Shown here: positions 1-11,934 of the stretch, in pieces
Numbering within the stretch: position 1 is the stretch's first letter
Layout of the letters: each line of letters opens with the position of its first letter
DNA from: Adiantum capillus-veneris
Taxonomy: Eukaryota; Streptophyta; Polypodiopsida; Polypodiales; Pteridaceae
Length of the DNA stretch: 64,000 bases
Direction of reading: 5' to 3'
Assembly (NCBI GenBank): GCA_014529385.2
Contig: CM043969.1
Coordinates: forward strand, 27,601,446-27,665,445
The notes under the pieces: generated by a model
Seen by the model: only the letters and a program-made list of their open reading frames with translations
Database searches by the model: none
Told to the model about the DNA's origin: nothing
Made by a program: the position numbers and the translations under genes

Positions 1-655
1 CTTCTCAAATCCTTCTTCAAGGTGGTGGCATCTTTTATCCCCTCGTGTGTGATTGTCTGTTGGCTTTTCTTCTATCGGAACATCTTGAGTGTTGGCGTTG
101 AATACAATTCCCATTACCTCCAAAGAAGACTCCTCTTCACTGGTTGATGCACTGGTTGATGCTTCCTCATCACTTGAGTAAGGACTCTCCTCCTCACTCT
201 CTTCATCTGCCGTGGTTTCATAGTTGATATCTAGCTGCTTTCCTTCTCGCCAATCATACACCACCGGTTGACCCTTCTTAAGAATCAAACGACCACTTCC
301 CCATTTTTGATCTGCATTCACAGCAATGAGCCAAGGCCTCCCTAGGATGATGGGATAGCCCTCCCCCTTAGCTGGCATAACATACATATCCACTCGTGCA
401 TCTATGTTACATACAAAGACTTTTACATTTTCAATGATCCCCAAACACTTCACACTTGAGTTGTTGGCTAGCCTAGCTTGACAATTAGAGGACTTTGTAA
501 TTTCAAGCCCTAACCTGTTCATTGATTTTTCCGTGATCACACACATTTGAGCTCCATCATCAACATATACATTAGACACCTTTTTACCCCTTATGTAAGC
601 ATCCACAATGGGTTCCACATCCTTTTGTAGCTTTGAGGCCACAACCTTAATGGAA
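1..655 (-). pseudogene. Ty3/gypsy retropepsin domain, partial at left edge
   Basis: On the minus strand one frame stays open from about 655 to the window edge. It encodes a retroviral-type aspartic protease, which would cut the Gag-Pol precursor inside the virus-like particle. The active-site segment reads VYVDDGAQM (codons at 550-561), so the usual D-S/T-G-A is D-D-G-A. The downstream flap and hydrophobic region ends in YPIILGRPW (about 332-349), the typical second family motif. An acidic Ser/Glu-rich linker follows towards position 1. Reverse transcriptase would lie outside the window. The frame differs by +1 from the gag frame ending at 647, so a frameshift, programmed or decayed, separates them. 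Confidence 0.8.
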
Positions 656-1984
656 AGATTTGCTTTCTTTTTTGGAATTCTTGTACCTACCAACTTTGGC
701 CATTGCCTTCTTACTTTGGCTGATAGGTGTAGAAGTTGAGGCCATGAAATGTTTGGCTTTTGGGTTTGTAAATCCTTCAGAATGTTGTAGGGCTCTAGCT
801 CCTTTTTCCAATGGGAAGTCGTTGATACCAATTTCCCTTCGCCTTGATCTTTTCTTCCTGCTACTTTCAGCTTCTTCCATCTTTGACTTCTTCTTCTTGT
901 CCCTTCTGGCTGAATTTGTTCCTTCACTTCTCATGTCTTCATCCTTATCATGTGCTCTTGTGCGTTTTTCTGCCGGCATAACATCAAAGTTTAGAGTATG
1001 CTCATCTATTACCTCTTCTAGCTTGATGATGTTGACTCCTCTTTCTTCCTCCTCATGTGGGACGGGAGGTATATTTGCTAGTGGTGGTGGTCGACGAAGG
1101 ATTTGTGGGCCTTGAGCTTGTTCTTGCTGCACAGTGAGAGGAGGCGGTCGGGGGGGATATATGTCTCCCGGAAGTCGCCTTGGATGTGGACAATTGTACA
1201 TTCCATGGCCCATTTCATTGAAATTCCAACATCGCAACTCTTGAGCTTGTCTTCGTTGATTGCGATTCCCTTCTCTTGGTTGTCGTTGTTGAGGTAGGCC
1301 TTGTACTAGATTCAGAGTGAGGTTCTCAAGCTGTTGAGTTAGCCTTTGTAAAACCTCTTGTTGAGAGTTATCTCCTATTTGTGAAGATTGTGCAATAGGG
1401 GCTTTAATTGGTGCTTCCATGGTTTGTGAAGACTCCCTCTCACTCACTTCATTCAAACCCCTTGCTCTATGTGCTTGGAAGTGTAGTTTTCTAAACTTGA
1501 TGATGGCTACCTCACGTGCTTCTTCGAAGGTGGATGGGAATTTTAGCTCTACTTTAGCCTTTAAAAGTGGATACAAGCCAACCATGAATCTCTCTTTTTT
1601 TAGAAAGTTAGGTGCACCACCATGATTTTCTAATGTAGCCTCTCACCTACCCCATAGATTGACAAAGGTTGCTTCATAAGAGGGATAGTCTTCAAGTGAT
1701 ACCTGCTTATGTCCAATAAGACATTTCCATAGTCCTTCAGAAGTATCACCTTGCCCAAACTTGGAGAGGAAGCTTGCTCGCAGTCTCTCCCAATTGGACT
1801 TGATTTGGGGTTGCAAGGTCTCATACCATGCTTTAGCTTCTGCTTTTAGAACCAGCGGGAAATCTCGTAGCTTTACTTCCTCTTCATCTCTCCCGGATAT
1901 GAGATGTGCCATCTCCAAGTTGTCAAGAAACTCTTGCGCATCTTCCCCACTTCTTGCATAGAACGTGGGAAAAGAACTTGACAT
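647..1984 (-). pseudogene. Ty3/gypsy gag with one in-frame stop
   Basis: This Gag would form the capsid of an LTR retrotransposon. ATG is at 1984. The N-terminal capsid-like region (FYARSGEDAQEFLDNLE, then AKAWYETLQPQ) matches the retrotransposon-gag family. A TGA at 1643-1645 interrupts the frame after NLWGR, and the same frame then continues to 647. The C-terminal part has a degenerate zinc knuckle CWNFNEMGHGMYNC, where the second cysteine is Phe, followed by basic Lys/Arg-rich sequence. The one internal stop and damaged knuckle suggest a dead copy. The protease follows in another frame. No LTR or primer-binding site was recognised upstream. Confidence 0.8.
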
Positions 1985-4673
1985 TTTGTTTAGACTTTAT
2001 GAAATCTCTTTTTTTAAAAGAAACTTTTCTCTTACGGGCCGCACAAGATTATTGACACTATAAATCTGATTACATTAAAATGAAGATGTACACATCCATT
2101 GTTAATTCGTACTTTATCATAGGTAGAATAAATGGATTAATTGAAGCATTGATTTCATTGAGGGGAGTGGATCCAAATATCCTCCTTATGATAGATTGAA
2201 ACCTAAACTTAGTTGCAATGATTATATGAATGGATTGCCGAGCAATAGGCCTAAAAGGTTCATTGTTTTGATCGTGATTCATGTGCTACTCCTCGTTGTT
2301 GGTTTGAAGACCTCGTTCCTTCAATGGCCATTGAGCACCCCTTCACCACTCCTTGTTCCTGCCTTTAAAACAAAATGAAAACGTGGACATCAAAAGAAGT
2401 TTCATAATTGATGATTGGCAGTATAATTGGATTGGGTGATGCCAGTATTTCTCTAAGTCTTTCTGCACCAAACATAAAAACAATGCATTGCTGGAAAAAG
2501 ACTTTTCTATCTATGTGAACATTTACTCTAATGTGTTGTGCAAAATGAAATGGATAGATGGGAACTCCATTGTTCATCACTAAAAAATTTGAAGGTAACT
2601 TGGAAATATGTTCCTCCGTGGAGGCACCACTTTATGAGGGCGAGCTTTTTGAAATGGGGCCTCTAAACCCAAACCAATGGGCCTACCCTCACAAAATGTT
2701 CGTAAAGAGGTACGCACACTACTTGGGGCACCACCTTCTTTTGGGTGTGGAGAAGGAAACCAATCAAAATGACACTTGCACTCACCCACTCAAGCAACAC
2801 ACTTTGAAAACCCCCTTACTCTATATACACTTTGGACACTTGAACACCATCAACGATTATGCAACCCAATGCCGTGCATCAAAATGAAATATGCAATTTG
2901 TGGAATAGCATTCACCTTCTCCCCATAAAAATACACATAATACATCCAAACTCTTCCTCTCTCAAGCACTCATCAAAAAATCATGCACACAAGACTTGCC
3001 TCTCAAACACACAAGAGAATCACTTACATCAAACTAACACACTTTGCATAGAGAGCTCATCTCCATCTATGCAATGCCGTGACACAAATAAAATCACCAT
3101 GAGAGGTAGCCACATGCATATGTAATGAAGCAAAAGAGAGTTGCAGTGAGAAATTTCTTTAGACCAATTGAATAAGTGTGGAGAAACAAACCAATGGTAA
3201 ATTGAGAATAGAACACTTACTTGATTTCTCGCACACCTTTTAAGGGGAGGACCGACGCTTGCTAACCATCACGAATTGCGACACTTGAAAGTTTTGAAGA
3301 TGATTTCATGATCATTAACATAGCCATGAGAGAGATCGTGATGTATTTACAAGTTATTGAGGTGCTACAAATGATTTATTGGGTTGATGGAGTAAGAGAT
3401 TGTAGAGTGGAAAGAGTGGAGAATAAAGTTGCACTTCCTCCAAAGAGGAAGGTTAGGAGGGAGGATGTGAAAGAGGGAGAGTTGGGGTTTTCTCTACTAT
3501 TGATCAAGAAACAACATGAAGTTGAAAATATAGGTGTGTGTGTCCTTGAGTCTCTCCAAGGGGGGCTATTTATAATTGTGTAGGAGTGGGATTATGCTAC
3601 ACTTAATTAGAGTAAGTGATTAGACCTAATTAAGTGTCCTTTGACCACTCATTGAATATTGGACATAAAAGGGACTATTTATTCACCAAAAATATCATTT
3701 TAGACCGTGAAGGCTCCATAGGGGTGCATAATGTAGGTGGGCCCCACCATGAGGCCCTACGGGTGGCTCCTGCGGGGTATCTCAACTTGTCTGTCTTGGC
3801 ATTTAGAAAGCATCTTTAGGTTGGTCCTATCACATGCAAGTGACCTTGAACACTCATTGCTCTTCTAGAAGATGAGTAGGGGAAAAATAAGATCTCACTC
3901 TCTTGATTTACTTGATTTACAGTTCCCTTTTGCTGCGAATCTGACAGATTTACACTATTTTGACCATAACGTTTTACCTGTAGCTCGGAATGACATGCTT
4001 CAAAAGGCAAAATTGACCTTCTCAACATGTTTGATATGAATTTGGATTATTCTTCACGCCCATGTACCAAGGAATTTGGTTTGGAAGGTCCACACTAGGC
4101 TAGGGAACCTTTTGCTTCAAAGTCTTCTTGTATGGGCCCTTTGCTTGTATGCATCCAAGGGGAATCATGCTTTTTCAAAAAGCTATGATGCTTAAACAAA
4201 TAGAGGAGGGCCCAATATTATTTGCTTGTGAAAAGAATATACAATTGGATTCTTTTTGAAAGGAGAGAAACTATATGTATATTCTTAAGAGATATTGGGC
4301 CACCTATGTAGGGGGCATAGAAGACTTGTAGAGAGGGACCATAATCTTTGGTAAAGACAAGTGGAGAGTTGATTTCCATGGGAATTTATCTATAAGGGGT
4401 GGAAGATGGATATATTATTTTTCTACTACTAATTCACAAGAGGTAAGAAAGTTTGGGGGTATATAGTTGGTTATTGTATGCTTATTCTATTTACAAAGAA
4501 AAAAAGAAAAGGGTGGTAATATAAATATATGACTAAGGTGACATTTTTGGGAAGAGTATAATGTATGTGTCGCCACAAAGGTTAAACGAAGAGAGGGAAT
4601 TTACTCTAGATAACTTAATAGCATAGAAAAATATATACACATATGAGGAAGAGGACGTTGAGTAGGCTGAAAA
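1985..4673. other. Unassigned sequence upstream of the minus-strand gag
   Basis: About 2.7 kb with no reading frame I can assign. It should hold the leader and perhaps the 5' LTR of the minus-strand gypsy element, but I see neither a tRNA-complementary primer site nor matching LTR ends. It includes the diverged tandem pair at 2070-2580. Short AT-rich ORFs here look random. Confidence 0.4.
2070..2580 (-). repeat. Diverged tandem duplication (~295-bp unit)
   Basis: Two consecutive minus-strand segments (2070-2282 and 2365-2580) translate to clearly related stretches: NPFILPMIKYELTMDVYIF and NPIILPIINYETSFDVHVF. By eye about 18 of 29 aligned residues match. No family was recognised. It may be an old tandem duplication inside a decayed element. 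Confidence 0.45.
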
Positions 4674-5859
4674 ATGTTGCAAAAAGATGGTTACCATTTT
4701 ATGCCACTCAGTGTCATGGAAATTGCCAATGTTCACTTAGTAGACGAGGGTTTCTTGGTGACTTTATCTCTTGCGCAACATTTGGGGGATCTTGCCATGC
4801 AAGCTAATAGAGTTAGTTTGCAGCTCCATCGCTCGTGGACTTTGATGTGTGATGGGGGATACTTGCATCCAGAGAGTGGTGAGCAGGTGAGGTTTCCTTC
4901 TCTATGTGAAGCTTGCGCATGAAATTTATAGTTCTTGTCTTTAAGATATTTATTCTCTCCTTACATAGGTGATGGATCTCACTCTTGGTTTGTTTTATCA
5001 TAAGAATGCTCAAAGAATTACACCTCATTATGATAGAAAGGCTGGGGAGGATGTTTCTCTTGAGTGATTTTCGGCCTCAAGAAGCTACCTCACAGAGTCT
5101 CCACCTCGTTCATCTAACAATTATACAAGGATAGCTGGAGATTTGATTCGAGGGGGAGCAGAGCGTACTGAGACTTTTTACAAGTAGCTTTCTAGCCATG
5201 AACCTTTGTGAATCAGTACACTCATCTTGATAGTTAGATGCAAGCTCTTGACGTTCAATTTTGATTATTATGTTTGACACAGCTGGTTGCTAGAAACATT
5301 CACATATGAGGACGACCATGTTATGGACATTTTTGCTAAGTGTGGTGGCTTGGGGCTTGCTTGCACAAAGGAGATCCTTCACTGTCTAATGCTAGAGGTT
5401 GATTTCTTTTTCTTCTCTAAGTGTTTAGAGAAAAGTTTGTGTTTGAGATAGTATTTTTTCAATGCAACAACAAGCAACATATGGAGATTGTGGGTTTTTC
5501 CCTTGTCCCCACAAGGGTTTTTTCACCCACAATCATGATACGTTGATTTGGGATGATGTTTCATATCTCAAATCGAGGATCAATCTATATGTTGTTCAAT
5601 TATGGGAAAAATGTTGTGTTTGTCATGTCATTATCTTGTTATTGTTGTTGTTATTGGGATTTAGGGTAATGCAAGCAAATGCCTGCTCAATAATCATCAT
5701 GTATGTGTGTGTGTCTCTATTATGTGGGGTGGGGTCTCTTAATGGTCTAGATTTTCATCTCTCTCTCTCTCTCTCTCATATTCTCTCTAATTTCTTATAA
5801 AATGAACAAGATAAAGACTCATTACTAGATCTCATGCCAAAAATTCAAATACTTCACTT

Positions 5860-5916
<57 letters not shown>

Positions 5917-5995
5917 ATTCTCACTAACTGCTTATAAAATGAAAAAGGTAAAGACTCATTACTAGACATACCAAAAATTCAAATATTGTAATTTT

Positions 5996-6070
<75 letters not shown>

Positions 6071-6199
6071 TCTCTCTAATTGCTTGTAGAGCAAACAAGA
6101 TAAATACTTTTTGCCAGGGTGGAATTCAACTTATTCCATACAAAAAATCCAAATATCTCACTTTGCACTCTCTCTCTTTCTCATACTCTCTCTAATTGG

Positions 6200-6258
<59 letters not shown>

Positions 6259-7100
6259 TATTATCTCTAATTGGATTATAATGTGAACAAGATAAAGACT
6301 CGTTGCTAGAGTAGACTTCAACTTACCTCATACCAAAAATGCAAAAAGTTTACTTTGTACTAATATTCTTGCAGGATTGTAAACACACACTTTGTGATGA
6401 TCTTTCTTATAAATACTATATATATGACATTGCAGTATCAATATGTTGATATTGATATGGTTAGTTTTTTATCAAATCCATGTTGTGTTACTATGGCCCT
6501 TAATTGTGCTACAAAGATGTAGAGCACAATTTTTCTACTATGTACTTTATCCTAGTTCAAAAGCTATATACCTTAGTATGCGCAAAAGGTTTCATCTACT
6601 TTTGCTACCCACAAAAAGCTCTAACTTTGTAAAGAAAGCTCTAAATGAAAAGCTCCTATATTTAATATCCTCCTAAAAAACTACAACACAGAGCTTTCAA
6701 TGTCTACAGTTTCCCTTGAATCAATTCAAGAGGCTGGTGGTGATTATATCATTTTTGATGTTCTTTGCTATAATCATAACTTATGGTAGGTAAACTATTT
6801 GTCAAACTTATCTTAATCTTGTTGAGTATGAAAATTGATCATTATTGGTGAATATATTGCAGGCTTAGGTGACTTACATTTTATTATATCTCATGTTATG
6901 CAAGAAGTATCACATGGATGCTCTCCAAAGAACTTTGTAGGACTCTTTTCAAATGGCACACGGAATTTGGATAGAGATATTTTGAACTCCATTTTTAGAA
7001 TTGAGGCCATCTTGGATGACCATGGAGCATCTATCAATTTGCAAGATGCAATTCTTGGAGAATTGTTTGGAGGCTTGGGAGTGTCTAAGAACAATAGCTC
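4674..7100 (+). pseudogene. Exon-like fragments of an unrecognised gene
   Basis: Several plus-strand segments look like exons of one decayed gene. Segment A, 4674-4886, ends GAGCAG|GTGAGG. Segment B, 4969-5207, follows TTACATAG and continues in phase 0. Segment C, 5283-5397, follows TTTGACACAG, and the B-C phase (2) exactly matches its open 38-codon frame (DDHVMDIFAKCGGLGLACTK). Segments near 6710-6785 and 6863-7100 are flanked by TCTACAG, GGTAGGTAA and TATTGCAG signals, but I could not make their phases join. B contains in-frame TGA and TAG, so the gene is probably dead. The last segment is truncated at 7101 by a repeat. I do not recognise the protein family. Retroelement origin or chance cannot be excluded. 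Confidence 0.35.
5750..6360. repeat. Compound satellite: four diverged units each with (CT)n
   Basis: Four related unique segments begin near 5797, 5930, 6083 and 6271. They share wording such as ATAAAATGAACAAGATAAAG, CATACCAAAAATTCAAATA and CACTTTGTACTC. Long CT runs separate them, the third unit being preceded by (CT)n followed by (CA)n (5758-5778, 5864-5912, 6000-6069, 6202-6255). The array sits in a probable intron of the decayed gene. Confidence 0.7.
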
Positions 7101-7700
7101 TCTCACATTAGGAGAAATATGGACCCTCCATGGGCCTTGTAAGGAATCCTAATTTTTATGTTTTAAGGCTAATGTTGTGTGGGGTTAAGAGGACGAGGGC
7201 ATTGAAGAAGGTAGTTTTCAGTAGGCTTGTCTAGCCTTTTTTTAGACAAATGTACGATGTGGACCTAAGGGATTACTTTCTCTCTCTAGATTTTTTAAAG
7301 TGAAGGAAGTATAGGGGTGTGACCACATCAGCAAAAACATGGGTCACTAAGAGTCAAAATTTGACTTTAAAAAAAAAACTCATTTTTACTTATTTTTTAC
7401 TTAAAAGTCCCTCCAACATGTATACATATCCAAAACTCATTTTTTGACCCTTGTTTTTTACCCACAAGCCTAGAAATTCCATTTTTTGACCCTTGTTTTT
7501 TACCCACAAGCCTAGAAATTCCATTTTTTCAAAAACCTTTTCCCCCAAAAAGTAAAAAATACTTTGTTCTCTCCTCTTGCTCCTTCTTCTCTCCCTCTCC
7601 TCTCCCTCCTTGCCCCTACCTTTCTCCTCCTTCCTGATCTCTCCCTCCCCCCCCCTCCCCCCTTCTCTCCTCCCATCTTCCTCCCTATCCCTCCCCTCTA
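7101..7700 (+). repeat. Dispersed repeat, copy A (inverted match at 31.79-32.42 kb)
   Basis: From TCTCACATTAGGAGAAATATG onward this segment matches the reverse complement of 31790-32424. The match includes the GGACC..CATGGG motif, CTAATTTTTA, GACCACATCAGCAAAAACATG (7321 on) and a terminal pyrimidine-rich tract (7567-7700). The similarity begins abruptly at 7101 and breaks the exon-like segment. A short 24-bp duplication (about 7445-7525) is internal to this copy. No transposase was seen. Confidence 0.7.
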
Positions 7701-7724
7701 TACCCCACTTAGAAAAAGCTATGG

Positions 7725-8213
7725 ATCCCATCATTGTCCTTAGAGGCATCTCATCTCTCTTTATTGGTACTTTGGTACACTGAAATCCATCACATCTCTT
7801 AACATATTCAACAACATCCATGTGTAATGTAGGGCACCATATTCCCAAAGTTAAGACAATTTTTTTCGTCTGATCCCCTAAAAGATGGCCTCCACTAAGT
7901 CCTTCATGTGCCTGCTCTAGGATTGGTAAATACATTGAGCTCTCTTTGATGGTGTCCTCCTTCATCGATTCTTTTCCATTCCCCAAAAAAAAAATGAAGT
8001 TTCTGGAGGGATCAAAATAAAGGTCTTTCTTCTCTATAAGGGTGCAAAGGTATCGTGAAGAGGGACGATAGACATCGTCCCTTTTGATTGGACGCAAGGT
8101 GGGGTGGAGTTTCCTGTTTCCAAGCTTTTGTAGTCTTAAGTGACCTGTAATACCTTGTCACTGCCCTCACCCTTTCGGCCCTCTTTAGGCCTAGGATTTG
8201 CATCGCTGGCATA
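7725..8213 (-). pseudogene. Ty3/gypsy integrase zinc-finger fragment
   Basis: The minus strand encodes a decayed N-terminal integrase domain: ILEQAHEGLSGGHLLGD, then YVKRCDGFQCTKVP and KRDEMPL. That is the HHCC zinc-binding pattern plus the linker typical of gypsy integrases, which bind element ends during insertion. Catalytic D,D,E residues are absent. Sequence below about 7725 is unrelated CT-rich repeat. Upstream frames up to 8213 contain stops. This is a fragment of an older element into which, or beside which, the chromovirus at 8226 landed. Confidence 0.6.
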
Positions 8214-8225
8214 GTTGTCAGTGTC

Positions 8226-11004
8226 TGTAAGGTCTCTGACCCCGATCAAAAGGAACACCCTTGTACCATGAAATAATCATAATGGAATAAGTTACTATTT
8301 TTAGCAGTTTTCCAGATTCTGCCAGTGCCATGATGTTTAGAATGTTATAAAGCTTCAAAATGTGAATTAAAATAATTTTTGTGAAAAATTTCCAAAAATA
8401 GTAAGTTTTTGGTCACCCGACCCGTCCAGTTTTGATCGTCTCGAAAAACTGCATCCATACCCCAAATTTGAAAAAAATGCATTTTCGGACCCTGAGGGCT
8501 GCTAAATATGGCAGGTACTTGGGCCAGTACGCCCTAGTTAGAGCTTCGTATGGAAATTTACGGCATCAAAATCCGATTCATATGACCCATTTTAGCTTAG
8601 AACCAAATTTCCTAAAAATTGTCCGGGGAGGTACCGGGGGCCCGGAACTGTGTGGGAACAGGTCCCAGGCCACTCCAGATCATCTTTAGCAGCTAGGGGG
8701 CGCCCTCTTGCTTTGTGGGAGTCTTGGGAAAGTTGCCAAGCCTGCAACTCAGTCTCAGAACCAGTTAACGAAGCCAACCTGACACTTGGTGGGCAGAGAA
8801 CTGGACTTGCCATGCTTAACTGGAGAAGCTCCCAGATGCATTTAGCAACCCAGATCGATTTTCAGCATGTAGGAGCCTATTTAAAGACCTGCACACACAC
8901 ACACACACACACACACACCTATGATCACACACACACACACAGTGCATACACACACACCCACATACATTGGGAAGGTGCTGCCGGATCACACACCTATTGA
9001 AGAAGAAGCTAGGAGGGAGGTGCTACCGAATTTTCATCTCAAGAAGCTCGATTAGATCAGAAAATCGAGAAGATTACCAGCTCTTAATCACGGTAATGAC
9101 AGTTTAATTAATGCCATCTGAATATCCCTTTCTCTACCATCAAAATTTCTCGTACATTATGCCTATTCCTAGCCGAAAATTTCTATGACTACTCTCTAAA
9201 TTCTCCTTATTCATACTCTATTATGTAATCATCATTCCATAGCTGAATTATCAGCCATTCTTCACTCTCGATTAATGATTAGAGCATAATTACCAGAATC
9301 TTCTCTCTCTAGATAGCATAGTAATTAATCAGCAAGCTAGTATTTGTGCAGATTGAAGAGAATCACTATTGTAATCACTCATTAACATTGTAGCTTAGTT
9401 GAATTCATTTCTCTTATGCATTAAGACGTAATTAAGGAGAAATTAATCCGTTATTAAGTCACTCAGAATTGGTTTTTCCTCACACATATGCATAGGATAA
9501 AGCTGCATCATCTAATTGCTATGAAATAGTTTAATCATACTTAATCCAATTCTCTAGTAATTCCAATAGTGAAACCCAAATTATTTTTGATCATGTAAGC
9601 CGAATAATTATCTTAGAGCCGGTTCCCATAGGATTATGTGCCATCCTTAATGATTGCTTTATGAAAGAAATCTAGACTCTCATATAGGAGGGATTAATTG
9701 ATGTCACTAATCTACCCATTGGACTGTTATGATGCTTGTGAACCTTAGCTCTTTTTCCAAGATAATCATTTAAAGTAGTGAGAAGTAGCCCCGGTTAAGA
9801 GGACGCGCTTCGGTGGTGCCCATGATCGCGAGGCAGGAACGAGCAATGTCAACGGGAAGGGGAAGGCTCCCATGGAGGAACAAATACCGGCCATCTCACG
9901 GGCCATCGATGAAGAAGTAGAAGAGGTAGATCATATTTTTATTCAAGTTGTTTAAATTAACATTGCATACGCTAGTTAGGAATGCGCATATCCCCAAACA
10001 TGTTGGAGAAATCCGACGGAAACCTCGGCATTGAAATCATTGTACATTAAGTTCTAAAGTAGGAAGGTAATGTTTGATGGGCATGCTGTTTGCAATAGGA
10101 AAGAATGTCTGCTAGGAAAAATTTAGCTCAGCATGTTCATTTTATTTCCAATGTTGAATTAGTCCTGACCCCCCTACTTATCACAAGGGGCAGAGTTGCT
10201 CGTTAAGGGCTCTTGAATCCACGACTTGCTTTCTATGCGGTGGATACCCACGTCTTGCTTTCTATGCGGTGGGAACCTAGGTCTTGCTTTCTATGTGGTG
10301 GGAGTGTCCATGACGTGTTTTCTATGCGGTGGACATACCTAGTTGTATGGGCAGCTAGGCGACAACGGGAGGAGTGAACTCTCGCTGGAGGGGGGATGTT
10401 GTACCTCCAGGACATTGGAATTTTTATGAATAAATTTGAGTAGAATTTTTACTAGAATTCTGTCTTGGTGTTGTTTGCAATACTGGTTGAAGGGCTGTTT
10501 TAACGAACCATGTGATTCGGAATTAAACAAGGAATATCTATGTTGAACAACCTTTGTGGTAGTTATTAGGTCACACGAGGAAGTGTGAGTGTGGGGGTGG
10601 AAAGTGGGGGCTTGGCTCGGGTTGCCAATGCCTACGAGATGGGTGGTCCCGATTGGTCGGGAACTCTCTGTCCCCATAGTGCTTACTCAATATTAGTATT
10701 ACTCATTGCCCCTAGAGCGGCGAATCCTCGAGAGTACGTGCCTCTGAAACATGGGGAAAAAGGCACTCGGGGTTTCTCTCCTCTTGGAAGGTGGGTCTTA
10801 GGATCACTAGATAGTTAAGTACTCTTCCCCTGCGAGGTGGAGCTAGATCTCGTTGCTAGTAGGCTCGAACTCGACTCACTTTGTGATGAGAGATCGTCCG
10901 CTAGTTGAACCCTGAACCATTTTGTTTGCTTCCGCTATAGATATAGAGGCCACCAGGTTTACCATCAGATCCGTTGTTTGATACGACGGGGTGGGGACCG
11001 CACA
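8226..11004 (+). repeat. 5' LTR of the chromovirus
   Basis: The LTR is 2779 bp, with TG...CA ends, and pairs with 16127-18902. It has a TATTTAAA box at 8878-8885, followed by a CA microsatellite (about 8891-8961). Four tandem ~29-bp units containing CTTGCTTTCTATGCGGTGG lie at 10219-10340. The 3' LTR copy of these four units is at about 18116-18238. Short ORFs inside the LTR have no recognised product. Confidence 0.92.
8878..8885 (+). promoter_or_regulatory. Probable TATA box in chromovirus 5' LTR
   Basis: TATTTAAA within GGAGCCTATTTAAAGACC, conserved in the 3' LTR copy. This is a plausible core promoter for the genomic RNA. The start site was not determined. Confidence 0.45.
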
Positions 11005-11006
11005 CC

Positions 11007-11018
11007 TGGCATCAGAGC
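11007..11018 (+). other. Primer-binding site (initiator-Met tRNA type)
   Basis: TGGCATCAGAGC lies two bases after the 5' LTR end. It matches the plant consensus TGGTATCAGAGC except for C in place of T. This is where the tRNA primer for minus-strand DNA synthesis would anneal. Confidence 0.85.
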
Positions 11019-11106
11019 CTAGGTTAGGCTGGGAAAATAAAGTCGTATTGTTTGAACATTTAAAAGGAACTGAAAGTATATAGATAGTTGATCCGAATTC
11101 CTTGCA

Positions 11107-11622
11107 TTGGTGTTGCAGGAAGACCCCGTGCTCAAATATCGGAAGTTCCAAGTGTTTGAGCTTATTTATGAGCAAGCTCGAAGATGCCCAGTTTACCAGT
11201 TCAGGCGAGATGTCATGGAGATACTGTTGAAGGCTTATACGCCACACTCCACTAGCATTGATAAAGGATGGGAACTTGATTGGACATTTCCAGGAGGGGT
11301 TTACTACAACAACGCTCGGAAGCTAGGATACCAGGCTACCGACTTGAAGAAGATACGTTGGGGAGAAGAGCTGAGAGTAATAGAGATATTCTACTTGGTG
11401 CCTACACGATTGGACCAGACTATTTCAGACAACTCCAATCTAACCATCAACGACTGGCTCTTGGAGAAGGTCACCAATGTGGTCCCAGCAAACCGAGTCA
11501 AAACCTTTGGATTACTAAAAGCAGAACTCCGACCCGATATCTTAGTTTATTATCCACTCAAGAATGAGTATAGAAACTATTACTCAAATGAAGTAGTGCA
11601 TCATGTCAATACCATCTCCTAG
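11107..11622 (+). CDS. Extra leader ORF (171 codons), unknown product
   Basis: An uninterrupted frame lies between the primer-binding site and gag. It begins after TTGGTGTTGCAG, which also resembles a 3' splice site, and has no ATG at its left edge; the first in-frame ATG lies about 37 codons in. The product is mixed hydrophilic, with recognisable stretches such as VFELIYEQARRCPVYQFRR and RPDILVYYPLKNEYRNYYS. I see no zinc knuckle, protease or known domain. AATAAA-like signals follow at about 11704 and 11718, so it could be a captured host sequence or a family-specific accessory gene. It remains open although gag-pol has three stops. Confidence 0.45.
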   Translation: MVLQEDPVLKYRKFQVFELIYEQARRCPVYQFRRDVMEILLKAYTPHSTSIDKGWELDWTFPGGVYYNNARKLGYQATDLKKIRWGEELRVIEIFYLVPTRLDQTISDNSNLTINDWLLEKVTNVVPANRVKTFGLLKAELRPDILVYYPLKNEYRNYYSNEVVHHVNTIS

Positions 11623-11934
11623 ACATATGTTATACGCAATCCATAAAGCCATGTAATAAGTTGATCATAAGTTATCCAAAAATCCTTGAGGGGTTTCGAT
11701 TGCAATAAACTTTCATCAATAAAGTGCTTTTTGTCTCTGAGTCTCTGTCTCTGATAAAGTGGAATTTTGAATTTTATTAAAATCTCGTGTCTATTTTGAA
11801 ATTCAAGTAGTGGTATCAAGAAGTTCACATAACCCATGTAGGTACCGCCTGTTGCTCTGTACTCAACAGCGCAAGAGAAGAAGCTCCTCCTTAAGCAAGC
11901 CCAACCTCCGATCTTTAAGCGTGAGGGGGAAAAT
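11623..11934 (+). other. Chromovirus leader between accessory ORF and gag
   Basis: About 310 bp. It contains AATAAA-like motifs, a TCTCTGAGTCTCTGTCTCTG micro-repeat (about 11733-11752), and GTGGTATCAAGAAG near 11810, which resembles a second tRNA-Met primer site. The gag frame is open from 11838 but has no ATG there. An in-frame ATG-TAG directly precedes it. Confidence 0.4.

Noticed and set aside
5317-5397. PPR motif (DIFAKCGGLGLA)
   Set aside because: It resembles MYAKCG wording, but the flanking exon-like frames show no 35-residue repeats, so I left it unassigned.
7577-7783. Pro/Ser/Leu-rich ORF
   Set aside because: Produced by the pyrimidine tract of the dispersed repeat.
11007-11018. 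tRNA gene at primer-binding sites
   Set aside because: Only the 12-18 bases complementary to a tRNA 3' end are present here and at 21800, 49569 and 60911, with no cloverleaf.
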